Made by a program: the position numbers and the translations under genes | Source: Rhodanobacter sp. B04 | GTDB taxonomy: Bacteria; Pseudomonadota; Gammaproteobacteria; Xanthomonadales; Rhodanobacteraceae | Direction of reading: 5' to 3' | Length of the DNA: 64,000 bases | NCBI RefSeq assembly: GCF_002001125.1 | Contig: NZ_MUNV01000026.1 | Coordinates: 248,001 to 312,000, forward strand | Part shown: piece by piece, positions 20,569 to 29,304 of the stretch | Layout of the letters: each line of letters begins with the position of its first letter | How positions within the stretch are numbered: the stretch's first letter is position 1 | Notes under the pieces: model-generated | What the model was told of the DNA's origin: nothing | Databases searched by the model: none | Seen by the model: the letters and a program-made list of their open reading frames with translations, nothing else

Positions 20569-21813
20569 ATGACGAATGCCCCAGCCACGCCCACGGTCTT
20601 CGACGTCCAGCGCATCCGCGCGGATTTCCCGCTGCTTGCACGCAGCGTGCACGGCAAGCCGCTGGTGTATCTCGACAACGCCAACACCAGCCAGAAGCCG
20701 CTGTCGGTGATCGAGGCGGTGAATACGCATTATCGCGAGCACAACGCGAACGTGGCGCGTGCGGCGCATCAGCTCGGCGAAGAAGCCACCGCCGCCTACG
20801 AGGGCGCGCGCGACAAGCTGGCGCGTTTCATCAACGCGCCGTCGCGCAATGAACTGGTCCTCACCTCCGGCACCACCCAGTCAATCAACCTGGTCGCCTA
20901 CAGCTATGCGCTGCCACGCCTGAAAGAGGGTGATGCGATCCTCACCACGGTGATGGAGCACCACGCCAACATCGTGCCGTGGCAACTGGTCGCCGCCCGC
21001 AGTGGCGCCACGGTCAAGGCGGCGCCGATCGACGAACGCGGCGAGCTGATCGTCGAGAAGTACATCGAGATGCTGACGCCGGACGTGAAGCTGGCCTGCG
21101 TCACCCATGTCTCCAACGTGCTGGGCACGGTCAACCCGGTGCGCGAGATCGCGCGCGAGTGCAGGAAGCGCGGCATCGCGCTGCTGGTCGACGGGTCGCA
21201 GGCGATACCGCACCGGCCGGTCGACGTACAGGCGCTGGGCTGCGATTTCTACGCGATCACCGGGCACAAGATGCTGGCGCCGACCGGCACCGGCGCGTTG
21301 TGGGCGAAGCGCGAACACCTGGAGGCGATGCCGCCGTTCTTCGGTGGCGGCGAGATGATCCGTGAGGTCCGCTTCAGCGGAACCACCTTTGCCGCACCAC
21401 CGCACAAGTTCGAGGCGGGCACGCCGAACATCGCCGGCTTCGTTGGTCTGAGCGCGGCGATCGACTACTACGGCTCGGTCGGTTTCGAGGCGATCCACGC
21501 GTGGGAACAGCAATTGCTCGGTTATGCCACCGAGCGCCTGCGCGAGATTCCCGGCCTGCGCATCTTCGGCGAGGCGAAGGACAAGGAGCCGGTGATCTCG
21601 TTCCTGCTGGAGGGCGCACAGGCCACCGACATGGCGACCCTGCTCGATTTGCAAGGCATCGCCGTGCGCTCCGGCCATCACTGCGCGCACCCGCTGATGC
21701 AGTTCTACGGCGTGCCCGCCACGCTGCGTGCGTCGCTGGCGTTCTACAACACGCGCGAGGAGATCGACGCGTTCATCGTCGCCTTGCTCAAGGTGCGCAA
21801 GCTGCTGATGTGA
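20569..21813 (+). CDS. sufS: cysteine desulfurase SufS (class V aminotransferase, CsdA/SufS group)
   Basis: 414 aa. PLP enzyme that takes sulfur from cysteine for Fe-S assembly. The PLP lysine is in ITGHKMLAPTGTGALW, the PLP stacking His in TVMEHHANIVPW, and the catalytic cysteine in AVRSGHHCAHPLM. Group II desulfurases need a sulfur acceptor (SufE or SufU), but neither is encoded next to it here. It is the last gene of the suf cluster and is followed by a hairpin before the convergent lpxH. The ATG at 20569 was chosen over a longer in-frame extension that runs back into the REP-like element. Confidence 0.94.
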   Translation: MTNAPATPTVFDVQRIRADFPLLARSVHGKPLVYLDNANTSQKPLSVIEAVNTHYREHNANVARAAHQLGEEATAAYEGARDKLARFINAPSRNELVLTSGTTQSINLVAYSYALPRLKEGDAILTTVMEHHANIVPWQLVAARSGATVKAAPIDERGELIVEKYIEMLTPDVKLACVTHVSNVLGTVNPVREIARECRKRGIALLVDGSQAIPHRPVDVQALGCDFYAITGHKMLAPTGTGALWAKREHLEAMPPFFGGGEMIREVRFSGTTFAAPPHKFEAGTPNIAGFVGLSAAIDYYGSVGFEAIHAWEQQLLGYATERLREIPGLRIFGEAKDKEPVISFLLEGAQATDMATLLDLQGIAVRSGHHCAHPLMQFYGVPATLRASLAFYNTREEIDAFIVALLKVRKLLM

Positions 21814-21818
21814 TGCGG

Positions 21819-21840
21819 TCGCCGGATATGGGTCCGGCGA
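21819..21840. terminator. hairpin between convergent sufS and lpxH
   Basis: Perfect 8-bp stem TCGCCGGA/TCCGGCGA (21819-21826, 21833-21840) with a 6-nt loop in a 37-bp convergent gap. Only TGTCTT follows on the plus strand, so the T tract is weak; a bidirectional terminator is plausible. Confidence 0.5.
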
Positions 21841-21850
21841 TGTCTTCCGC

Positions 21851-22579
21851 TCAGGCGTCCGCGAGTCCGCGCAACGCCACGTCGTCCGTGGTCACCCGCA
21901 GCACCGAGCCATGCTCGTACCAGTCGCCGAGAACGATGCGCTCGGCCGGCCGGCTGTCGAGCTGCAAGGCATGCACGGCCGGGCGATGCGTATGCCCGTG
22001 GATCAGCCGCGTCACGCGGGCCTGGCGCATGGCGTCGGCCACGGCTGCCGCATTCACATCCATGATGCTTTCCATCGCGCCGCCGGTGTGTTTGCGACTG
22101 TCCTCGCGCGCCTGGGCGGCGAAGGCACGGCGTGCTTCCAGCGGCATCGCCAGGATCTGCGCCTGCCACTGCGGCGTGCGTACCTGCTTGCGCACAGCCT
22201 GGTAGGTGACGTCGTCGGTGCACAGCATGTCGCCGTGCATCAGCAAGGTGCGTCGACCCTGGATGTCGTGCACGGCGCCATCATCGAGCAGGGTCATGCC
22301 GGCACGCCGGGCGAACGCGTCGCCGAGCAGGAAGTCGCGGTTGCCTGCCATGAAGTACACCGGCACGCCGGCATCGCGCACCGCGCGGGTGGCTTCGGCG
22401 ATGCGCCGCGGCAGTTCGGCATCGTCGTCGTCGCCGATCCAGGCTTCGACCAGGTCACCGAGGATGTACAGGGCATCGGCGTGGCGGACTTCGTCGCCGG
22501 CCAGGTAATTTTCGAACAGCGTGGTGATCTGTGGCCGGGCCGGATCCAGATGCAGGTCGGAGATGAACAGCGTTGCCAT
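21851..22579 (-). CDS. lpxH: UDP-2,3-diacylglucosamine pyrophosphatase LpxH
   Basis: 242 aa metallophosphoesterase. Di-manganese site motifs are in order: ISDLHLDP, YILGDLVEAW, MAGNRDFLLG, LLMHGDMLC and LIHGHTHRP. LpxH cleaves UDP-2,3-diacylglucosamine to lipid X in lipid A synthesis on the inner face of the inner membrane. The ATG at 22579 lies 8 bp after the stop of the cyclophilin gene; the ppi-lpxH adjacency is also found in E. coli (ppiB-lpxH). Confidence 0.93.
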   Translation of the reverse strand: MATLFISDLHLDPARPQITTLFENYLAGDEVRHADALYILGDLVEAWIGDDDDAELPRRIAEATRAVRDAGVPVYFMAGNRDFLLGDAFARRAGMTLLDDGAVHDIQGRRTLLMHGDMLCTDDVTYQAVRKQVRTPQWQAQILAMPLEARRAFAAQAREDSRKHTGGAMESIMDVNAAAVADAMRQARVTRLIHGHTHRPAVHALQLDSRPAERIVLGDWYEHGSVLRVTTDDVALRGLADA

Positions 22580-22587
22580 CGTGACGA

Positions 22588-23283
22588 TCAACCGTTGCTG
22601 GCAGGCTGGGCGGGCTTGCGGCCGACCTTGGCAGCCGGCTTTGTCGTTGCCGGTGCGGCAGGGGCAGGGGATTCCTCGCCGACCACGTGCGCGCTCTCGA
22701 TCAGCACCAGCGGATTCGGCACGTCGCCGGCGAAGGGGCCAAGTGCATGGGTGGGCATCGCGGCGATCTTGTCGACCACGTCCATGCCCTTGATCACCTT
22801 GCCGAATACGGTGTAGCCCCAGGTCAGGCCGCTCTGGTTGCCGACAAAATCGAGACGGCGGTTGTCGACCAGGTTGAAGAAGAACTGTGCGGTGCCGGAA
22901 TTCGGATCGGCACCTCGGGCGACCGCTACCGTGCCGCGCAGGTTGGACAGGCCGTTGTCGGCCTCGCTGACAATGGCCGGACGCGTGCGCTTCGGCTGCA
23001 GGTCGCGCGTGTACAGGCCACCCTGCACCAGGTAGCCGGGAATCGCCCGGTGCATCAGGGTGCCGTCGTAAAAACCGTCACGCACGTACTGCAGGAAATT
23101 GGCCACGCTCTTGGGCGCCTTGTCCGGATACAGCTCCAGCGTGATGTCGCCCTGCGAGGTGCGCAACAGCACTTGTGGCGTCGATGACGCTGCCGTGGCC
23201 GCTGCCGGCTTGGCGGTTTGTGCTGCCAAGGTCAATGGCAGGATCAGGAGCAGGGTGGCGAGCAGGGACTTGAGCATGGGCAT
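22588..23283 (-). CDS. periplasmic cyclophilin-type peptidyl-prolyl isomerase
   Basis: 231 aa. A signal peptide (about residues 1-21, ending LAAQ) precedes a cyclophilin domain with DITLELYPDKAPKSVANFLQYV, FYDGTLMHRAIPGYLVQGG and GTAQFFFNLVDN. It should catalyse proline isomerisation during periplasmic protein folding, like PpiA. An Ala/Pro/Lys-rich C-terminal tail of about 35 residues extends beyond the catalytic domain. Start codons at 23283 and 23277 are both possible. It is upstream of and probably co-transcribed with lpxH. Confidence 0.88.
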   Translation of the reverse strand: MPMLKSLLATLLLILPLTLAAQTAKPAAATAASSTPQVLLRTSQGDITLELYPDKAPKSVANFLQYVRDGFYDGTLMHRAIPGYLVQGGLYTRDLQPKRTRPAIVSEADNGLSNLRGTVAVARGADPNSGTAQFFFNLVDNRRLDFVGNQSGLTWGYTVFGKVIKGMDVVDKIAAMPTHALGPFAGDVPNPLVLIESAHVVGEESPAPAAPATTKPAAKVGRKPAQPASNG

Positions 23284-23363
23284 CAGACAGTCTGGATGTC
23301 CGGACATGATACGCGGCTGTGGCGTGGCTCTGAAGCACGAAGCTTCGACCGGCTGGCGGAGAG

Positions 23364-24881
23364 TCAGCTGGCGGAGAGTTCGAGCCTCAGCCCCAGTTCC
23401 GCCATCGGCGCCTGTTCCTGCTGCAGGTCGGCCTCGCTGAGCGGATGCTGCTCGAGCCAGGCGATCGGCAGGCTCAGGCGCAGGGATTTGCTGTTGGCGG
23501 CAAGCCGCATCGGCGGCAGCGACTCGGCCCGGCGGGCGCGGCGGAACAGCACGGCCAGCCGCAGCAGGGCGGTGGTGTAGCGAGCCAGCTGGCGATAGCG
23601 CTGCGGCAGCGCGGTGATCGCCGTCTTGTCCGGCTTGCGTCGGTGCATCTCGACCACCGCGGCCAGCAATTGCTGCTCCTGTCGCGAAAACCCGGCGAGA
23701 TCGGCATGGCGCAGGATGTAGGCACCGTGGTGGTGGTGCTGGCTGTGCGCGATGGCCAGGCCGATTTCGTGCACGCGCGACGCCCACGACAGCCATTCGC
23801 GCGCATCGGCGTCCAGTTTCCACGAACGCGCCACCTGGTCGAAGAACATCAGCGCCGTCGATTCCACGCGGCGCGCCTGCGCACGGTCCACGCCGTAGCG
23901 GGCGGCCAGGGCGTCGATGCTGGCAGTGCGCGGGTCGCTGCCGCCGGCACGGCCGAGCAGGTCCCACAGCAACCCTTCGCGCATCGAGCTTTCGCACACG
24001 CGCATGCGCTCGATGCCGAGCGCGGCGAACGCTGCCTCGAAGATCACCACGCCGCCGGCGATCACCGGTGCACGCTCCTCGACCAAACCGGGCAGCTTGA
24101 GCGTGTCGACCTGGCCGTGTTCGATCAGCACATCGCGCAGTGAGGCGAGCGACGCCGGCGTGATGCCGTCGTCGGAAAACTTCATTGCCTGCACCACCGC
24201 ACCGATCGACTTGGCGGTACCGGATGAGCCATACGCGTCCTGCCAGCCCGATTCGCGATAGTCCTCGGCAAACTGCTGCAGCAGCACGCCGATCTCGCTG
24301 CGCGCGCGCTGCCAGCGCTTGCGGTTGAGCTTGCCGCCGGGGAAGAAGCGCAGGGTCGAGGCGATGCAGCCGGCCTGAACGCTTTCGGTGTGCAGCGGCG
24401 CCAATCCGCGGCCGATGATGAATTCGGTGCTGCCGCCGCCGACGTCGATGACCAGGCGCGGTTCGCGCGAGGCGGGCAGGTCATGTGCCGCGCCAAGGAA
24501 GATCAGGCGTCCTTCCTCGCGACCGGAAACGATTTCGATCGGATGGCCGAGCGCAGCCTCGGCAGCAGTCAGGAACGCCTGCGGCGAGGCCAGCCGGCGC
24601 ACCGTGTTGGTCGCCACCGCGCGTACCCGTATCGTCGGCAGACCGGCGATGCGCTGGCCGAAACGGGCCAGGCAATTCAGCGCGCGGGCGCGTCGTTCGG
24701 CATCCAGCGTACCGTCGGCACGCAGGCCGGCGGCCATCCGCACGGTGTCACGCAGGCGATCGATCACCCGCGGTTCGCCATGCTCCATGCGTGCCACCAC
24801 CATGTGGAAGCTGTTCGAGCCCATGTCCACCGCGGCGATCAGTTCGCCGTCGCGGATCGGTGTCTGTTCGGCTGGACTCAC
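23364..24881 (-). CDS. ppx: exopolyphosphatase / guanosine pentaphosphatase
   Basis: 505 aa from GTG at 24881. Ppx removes terminal phosphates from polyphosphate. Actin-like ATPase fold with AAVDMGSNSFHMVVARM, the catalytic region around ATNTVRR, VSGREEGRLIFLG, LVIDVGGGSTEFIIG and an HD-like C-terminal domain (SRVHEIGLAIAHSQHHHHGAYIL). The GTG is favoured because it gives the family N-terminus and has GGGAG upstream; the long in-frame extension to 25031 would overlap ppk. It follows ppk by 82 bp, so synthesis and breakdown of polyphosphate are encoded together. Confidence 0.92.
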   Translation of the reverse strand: MSPAEQTPIRDGELIAAVDMGSNSFHMVVARMEHGEPRVIDRLRDTVRMAAGLRADGTLDAERRARALNCLARFGQRIAGLPTIRVRAVATNTVRRLASPQAFLTAAEAALGHPIEIVSGREEGRLIFLGAAHDLPASREPRLVIDVGGGSTEFIIGRGLAPLHTESVQAGCIASTLRFFPGGKLNRKRWQRARSEIGVLLQQFAEDYRESGWQDAYGSSGTAKSIGAVVQAMKFSDDGITPASLASLRDVLIEHGQVDTLKLPGLVEERAPVIAGGVVIFEAAFAALGIERMRVCESSMREGLLWDLLGRAGGSDPRTASIDALAARYGVDRAQARRVESTALMFFDQVARSWKLDADAREWLSWASRVHEIGLAIAHSQHHHHGAYILRHADLAGFSRQEQQLLAAVVEMHRRKPDKTAITALPQRYRQLARYTTALLRLAVLFRRARRAESLPPMRLAANSKSLRLSLPIAWLEQHPLSEADLQQEQAPMAELGLRLELSAS

Positions 24882-24963
24882 GCCAACGCTCCCGGGATTG
24901 CGCGGCGCGGATTCTCGCACGCACGCCTGAAATGGATGAAAGGCTGCATCGGCGCCAGCCGGA

Positions 24964-27057
24964 TCACCGGCAGAACCGTTCGAGCAGGCCCAGCTGCGCG
25001 CTGTACGGCGGGTTGTCGCCGGGCTGCGCACGGGTATAGCGGCCGTTGCTGTCGAGCAGCCAGGCCTGGGTATTGTCGGCCAGCCCGTTGGCGAGGGTTT
25101 CCTCGAACACCCGCGCGGCCAGCTCGGGATCGAGGATCGGGAAGGCCACCTCGATCCGCCGCATCAGGTTGCGTTCCATCCAGTCGGCACTGGCGCAATA
25201 CAGCTCGGGCGCACCGTCGTTGGCGAACCAGTACACCCGGCTGTGTTCGAGGAAGCGCCCGACGATCGAGCGCACGCGGATGCGTTCGGAGATGCCCGGC
25301 AGGCCGGGTCGCAGGGTGCAGGCGCCGCGCACGATCAGGTCGATTTCCACGCCGGCCTGCGAGGCGCGATACAGCGCCTCAATCACGTGTGCCTCGTTCA
25401 GCGCGTTGAGCTTGGCGACGATGCGTGCGGGGCGTCCGGCCTGCGCATGCGCGGTTTCGCGCTCGATCTTCGCCATCACGCTGGTGTACAGCGTGAACGG
25501 CGAATGCAGCAGGCGTTTCAGCTTGATCATCGGCCCCAGCCCGGACAGCTGCTGGAACACCTTGTGCAGGTCCTCGCCGATCTCCGCGTTCGCGGTCATC
25601 AGGCCGATGTCGGTATAGGTGCGGCTGTTGATCTGGTGGTAGTTGCCGGTGGACAGGTGCACATAGCGGCGCAGCACTTCGCCTTCGCGCCGCACGATCA
25701 GCATCATCTTGGCGTGGGTCTTGAAGCCGACCACGCCATACACCACCTGCACGCCGGCTTCCTGCAGCCGGGTCGCGAGGCGGATGTTGGCTTCCTCGTC
25801 GAAGCGCGCGCGCAGTTCGATCACCACGGTGACGTCCTTGCCGTTGCGCGCGGCCTCCACCAGCAGGTCGACCAGCGGCGTGTCCTCGCCGGCGCGATAA
25901 AGCGTCTGCTTGATCGCCAGCACCTGCGGGTCGGCGGTGGCCTGGCGCAGCAGGTCGATCACCGCGGCGAAGCTCTGGTAAGGATGGTGCAGCAGCACGT
26001 CGCGCTGGCCGATCAGCTCGAATTTGTTGCGGCCGCTCTCGAGCGCTGCCGGCAGTTGCGGGTTGAAACGCGGGAACTTCAACTCGGGCCGATCCAGCCA
26101 GTCGTAGATCAATCCGGCGCGGATGATGTTGACCGGGCCGTCGCAGCGGTAGACGTCGGTTTCCTCGAGCTGGAAGTTCTGGATCAGCATCGCGGTGATC
26201 GCCTGCGGGCAATCGTTGGCGATCTCCAGCCGTACCGGCCGCGCATAGCCGCGGCCGACCAGCTCCTCGCTGAGCGCGAGCGCCAGGTTCTGCACTTCGG
26301 CTTCCTCGACGATCAACTCGCTGTTGCGGGTCACCCGGAACTGGTACGAGCCGACCACCTTGAAGCCGGGGAACATCAGGTCGACGAAGGCCTGCAGCAG
26401 TTCGGCAAGGAACACGAAATGCTCGCCCGGTCCGCTGACCTCGGCCGGCACGCGGATGATCCGCGGCAGCGAGCGCGGCGCGCGCACCAGCGCCATGTGG
26501 CCCTCGTGACCGAACGCGTCGCTGCCCTTCAGCACCACCGCGATGTTCAGCGTCTTGTTGAGGATGCGCGGGAACGGATGCGCCGGATCCAGCCCCAGCG
26601 GCGACAGCACCGGCAGCACCTCATGCTCGAAATAGCCTTGCAGCCAGCGCCGCTGGCGCGGGCTCCACTGTTTGCGGGTGAGTATGTGGATGTGCTCGGC
26701 GGCAAGCTGCGGGCCAAGCTGCTCCTGCCAGGTCGCGTATTGCTCGCTGACCAGATCCAGCGCGCGATTGCGGATGCGCGCCAGCAATTCGAGGGACGGC
26801 AGGCCATCCGGCCCGGGGGCGGCCGAACCGTAGGCGTGATGATGCTTGAGCATCGCCACCCGGACCTCGAAGAATTCATCGAGGTTGTTTGCCACGATGC
26901 TCAGGTAGCGCAGCCGCTCCAGCAGCGGCACGGCCGGATCGCGCGCCATCGCCAGCACGCGGAAATTGAATTCCAGCGCGGCCAGTTCCCGGCTGAGGTA
27001 GAGGCCGGGAGCAGTCAGGTCGGATTCGCTGGACGAGGCAGGTGATGGTTGATGCAT
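24964..27057 (-). CDS. ppk: polyphosphate kinase 1
   Basis: 697 aa, standard Ppk1 length. Domains: N (LSRELAALEFNFRVL), H (central), and C1/C2 with PLD-like folds. The autophosphorylated histidine is H467 in RRYVHLSTGNYH; the second conserved His lies in GFKTHAKMMLI. Ppk1 polymerises ATP gamma-phosphate into polyphosphate at the inner membrane. It is flanked by phoR upstream (45 bp) and ppx downstream (82 bp) on the same strand, suggesting phosphate-responsive expression, although no Pho box is visible. Confidence 0.96.
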   Translation of the reverse strand: MHQPSPASSSESDLTAPGLYLSRELAALEFNFRVLAMARDPAVPLLERLRYLSIVANNLDEFFEVRVAMLKHHHAYGSAAPGPDGLPSLELLARIRNRALDLVSEQYATWQEQLGPQLAAEHIHILTRKQWSPRQRRWLQGYFEHEVLPVLSPLGLDPAHPFPRILNKTLNIAVVLKGSDAFGHEGHMALVRAPRSLPRIIRVPAEVSGPGEHFVFLAELLQAFVDLMFPGFKVVGSYQFRVTRNSELIVEEAEVQNLALALSEELVGRGYARPVRLEIANDCPQAITAMLIQNFQLEETDVYRCDGPVNIIRAGLIYDWLDRPELKFPRFNPQLPAALESGRNKFELIGQRDVLLHHPYQSFAAVIDLLRQATADPQVLAIKQTLYRAGEDTPLVDLLVEAARNGKDVTVVIELRARFDEEANIRLATRLQEAGVQVVYGVVGFKTHAKMMLIVRREGEVLRRYVHLSTGNYHQINSRTYTDIGLMTANAEIGEDLHKVFQQLSGLGPMIKLKRLLHSPFTLYTSVMAKIERETAHAQAGRPARIVAKLNALNEAHVIEALYRASQAGVEIDLIVRGACTLRPGLPGISERIRVRSIVGRFLEHSRVYWFANDGAPELYCASADWMERNLMRRIEVAFPILDPELAARVFEETLANGLADNTQAWLLDSNGRYTRAQPGDNPPYSAQLGLLERFCR

Positions 27058-27102
27058 GCTGCATTCTGGCCCAAGGCGCAGGCCAAGGAAACGCCGCTGC
27101 CT

Positions 27103-28371
27103 TCAGCCTTCATCGCCGCCACCCGGTGGCAGCAGGCGGGCCTGGTTGAAATGGCAGGTGAAGGTGGAGCCGGCGCCGGGCGTGCTCTCGATCCGCAGCT
27201 GCGCCTGGTGCAGGTTCATCACGTGCTTGACGATCGACAGCCCGAGGCCGGTGCCACCGCTGTCGCGCGAGCGGCTGGAGGAGACCCGATAGAAGCGTTC
27301 GGTGAGCCGGGCCAGATGCGTCGCGGAAATGCCGAAGCCGGTGTCGCTCACCGAGTAGGCGGCGCCATCGGGCGTGCGCTGCCAGCGAATGGCGATGTTG
27401 CCGCCGGTCGGCGTGTAGCGCACCGCGTTGCTGACCAGGTTCGACAGCGCGCTGTGCAGATCCTTCGGCGAACCGAGCAGGTCGGCCTCGGCGCTGGACT
27501 CGAGCGTGATCTGGTGGCGTCCCTGGCTGAGCGCCTCGGCTTCCTTGCGCACGGTGGCGAGCAGCGGCGCCATCTGCACCCGTTCGTCCATGATCTGGTG
27601 CTGGGTTTCCAGCCGGGAAAGCGCCAGCAGGTCCTCGACGATCTGGCCCATCCGCTTCGACTGCACGCGCATCTCGTTCAGGACGGACGCCAGCTCGGGG
27701 ACATCTTCCGGATCGATCAATTCGAGGTAGCCGTGGATCACCGTCAGCGGCGTGCGCAGTTCATGCGAGACGTTGGCGACGAAATCACGCCGCACCTGTT
27801 CAAGCCGGGTCAGATGGCTGATGTCGCGGGCCAGCAACAGCTGCTGGCGGCGGCCGAACGGAAGCATGCTGACATTGAGATGGCTTTCCGGGTGACCCGG
27901 TGCAGACACGTCATTGAGCGGTTCCAGGGTGCCGTCGCGCAACCAGTCGGACAGATCCGACGTGGCCAGGCGTTGCTGCAGGAGCACGCCACGGTCCTTG
28001 GGCCGGCTCAGGCCCAGCAGATTCTCCGCGGCGTGATTGAACCAGCGGACATGCTGGTTCTGATCGAGCAGCACCACGGCGTCCGGCAACTGGCTGGCGG
28101 CATTGCGCAGGTCGCGCAGACTGGAGGCAATACGGCGGGAACGCGTCATGAAACGGTCATGCTGGAGGGGGCTGGCGGAAGCCGGTGCCGTCATCATGGG
28201 CTGCACTTGATGACGGATTCGGGTCAGCAGCAAGACGACTTCCACCATGGCGACCACGGCCACTCCGCTGGCGAGGTGCCCGTGTACGAGCCAGCCCAGC
28301 AGCCCGCCCACGAGCAGGGCCGCCGCGAGGGCGGCAGGCAATTTCCAGGAGAGCGTTGCAGGTTGGGCCAT
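27103..28371 (-). CDS. phoR: phosphate regulon sensor histidine kinase PhoR
   Basis: 422 aa. Two short hydrophobic segments at residues 10-50, a PAS domain (about 90-190, AASQLPDAVVLLDQNQHVRWFN), HisKA with phosphoacceptor H203 in NVSHELRTPLTVIHG, and a HATPase_c domain with NLVSNAVRYTP, DTGFGI and GGTGLGLSIVKHV. Minimal periplasmic part is typical of PhoR, which senses phosphate through the PstSCAB-PhoU complex rather than directly; pst genes are not in this window. phoB lies upstream (82 bp). Confidence 0.93.
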   Translation of the reverse strand: MAQPATLSWKLPAALAAALLVGGLLGWLVHGHLASGVAVVAMVEVVLLLTRIRHQVQPMMTAPASASPLQHDRFMTRSRRIASSLRDLRNAASQLPDAVVLLDQNQHVRWFNHAAENLLGLSRPKDRGVLLQQRLATSDLSDWLRDGTLEPLNDVSAPGHPESHLNVSMLPFGRRQQLLLARDISHLTRLEQVRRDFVANVSHELRTPLTVIHGYLELIDPEDVPELASVLNEMRVQSKRMGQIVEDLLALSRLETQHQIMDERVQMAPLLATVRKEAEALSQGRHQITLESSAEADLLGSPKDLHSALSNLVSNAVRYTPTGGNIAIRWQRTPDGAAYSVSDTGFGISATHLARLTERFYRVSSSRSRDSGGTGLGLSIVKHVMNLHQAQLRIESTPGAGSTFTCHFNQARLLPPGGGDEG

Positions 28372-28453
28372 GCGGACGAAGTGCCGGTGGGCTCAGGATG
28401 ACGGGAGCCCAGCATCGGCAAAAGCCGGGCATGTCGCAAGCCTGTTGCGCGGG

Positions 28454-29209
28454 TCAGGCGCTCAGCGAGAAGCGGTAGCCGGTGCCGCGCACGGTCTGCA
28501 CCATGTCTTCCAGCTTCCACGGCTCCAGCGTCTTGCGCAGGCGGCGGATATGCACGTCAACCGTGCGCTCCTCCACGTACACGCTGCCGCCCCAGACGTG
28601 GTCGAGCAGCTGGGTGCGCGAATACACCCGCTCGGGGTGCGTCATGAAGAAGTACAGCAGGCGGTATTCGGTGGGCCCGATCGGCACCGCCTCGTCGCCG
28701 GCAAACACCCGGTGCGCCGGCCCGTCGATGCGCAGCTTGCCCAGTTCGACCATGCCGGAGCCGTCGTCGCCCTGGCTGCGTCGCAGCACGGCCTTGATCC
28801 GCGCGATCAGCTCGCGGGTGGAGAAGGGTTTCACCACGTAATCGTCGACGCCGGCCTCCAGGCCGTTGACGCGGTCCATCTCCTCGCCGCGCGCGGTGAG
28901 CATGATGATCGGGATTTCGCGGCTTAATTCTTCCTTGCGCAGGCGCCGGGCCAGCTCCAGTCCGCTGGTGCCGGGCAGCATCCAGTCGAGCAGGATCAGG
29001 TCGGGTACCTGCTCGGCGATCGCCAGCTGGGCGGCGCGGGCATCGGCCGCTTGCATCGCGTCCATGCCGGCCTTGCGCAGGGCGAAGGCGATCATTTCGC
29101 GTATCGAGACTTCGTCTTCTACGATCAGGATGCGTTTGTGCACGCCGTGGTCTGCCGGTGGCTTATGACGAAGATATTGCAGCTGATCAATGTTACGTGT
29201 CGATGACAT
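28454..29209 (-). CDS. phoB: phosphate regulon response regulator PhoB
   Basis: 251 aa. Receiver domain with acidic pair in RILIVEDE, phosphoacceptor D75 ([10 protein letters not shown]) and K in [11 protein letters not shown]-terminal OmpR-type winged helix with [26 protein letters not shown] and [14 protein letters not shown]. The ATG at 29209 adds 22 residues before the canonical start of PhoB (V-H-K-R-I-L, GTG at 29143). The shorter form would fit E. coli PhoB (229 aa) exactly; neither start has a clear ribosome-binding site. Confidence 0.92.
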   Translation of the reverse strand: MSSTRNIDQLQYLRHKPPADHGVHKRILIVEDEVSIREMIAFALRKAGMDAMQAADARAAQLAIAEQVPDLILLDWMLPGTSGLELARRLRKEELSREIPIIMLTARGEEMDRVNGLEAGVDDYVVKPFSTRELIARIKAVLRRSQGDDGSGMVELGKLRIDGPAHRVFAGDEAVPIGPTEYRLLYFFMTHPERVYSRTQLLDHVWGGSVYVEERTVDVHIRRLRKTLEPWKLEDMVQTVRGTGYRFSLSA

Positions 29210-29304
29210 CCATGGCTAGCAGGGCATCCCGGCGGTGGCAGGCCGGGCTCCGACGCCCCGGCATCGAGGCCGCGGCAGAATCCGGCCGAATGATCCGCTG
29301 ATCG

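Noticed and set aside
25243-27045. A 600-codon open frame on the plus strand opposite ppk
   Set aside because: Shadow frame of ppk; no motif and no ribosome-binding site.
23000-29304. Pho boxes in front of phoB, ppk or psiF
   Set aside because: I looked for CTGTCAT-type direct repeats upstream of these genes and found none that I could support.
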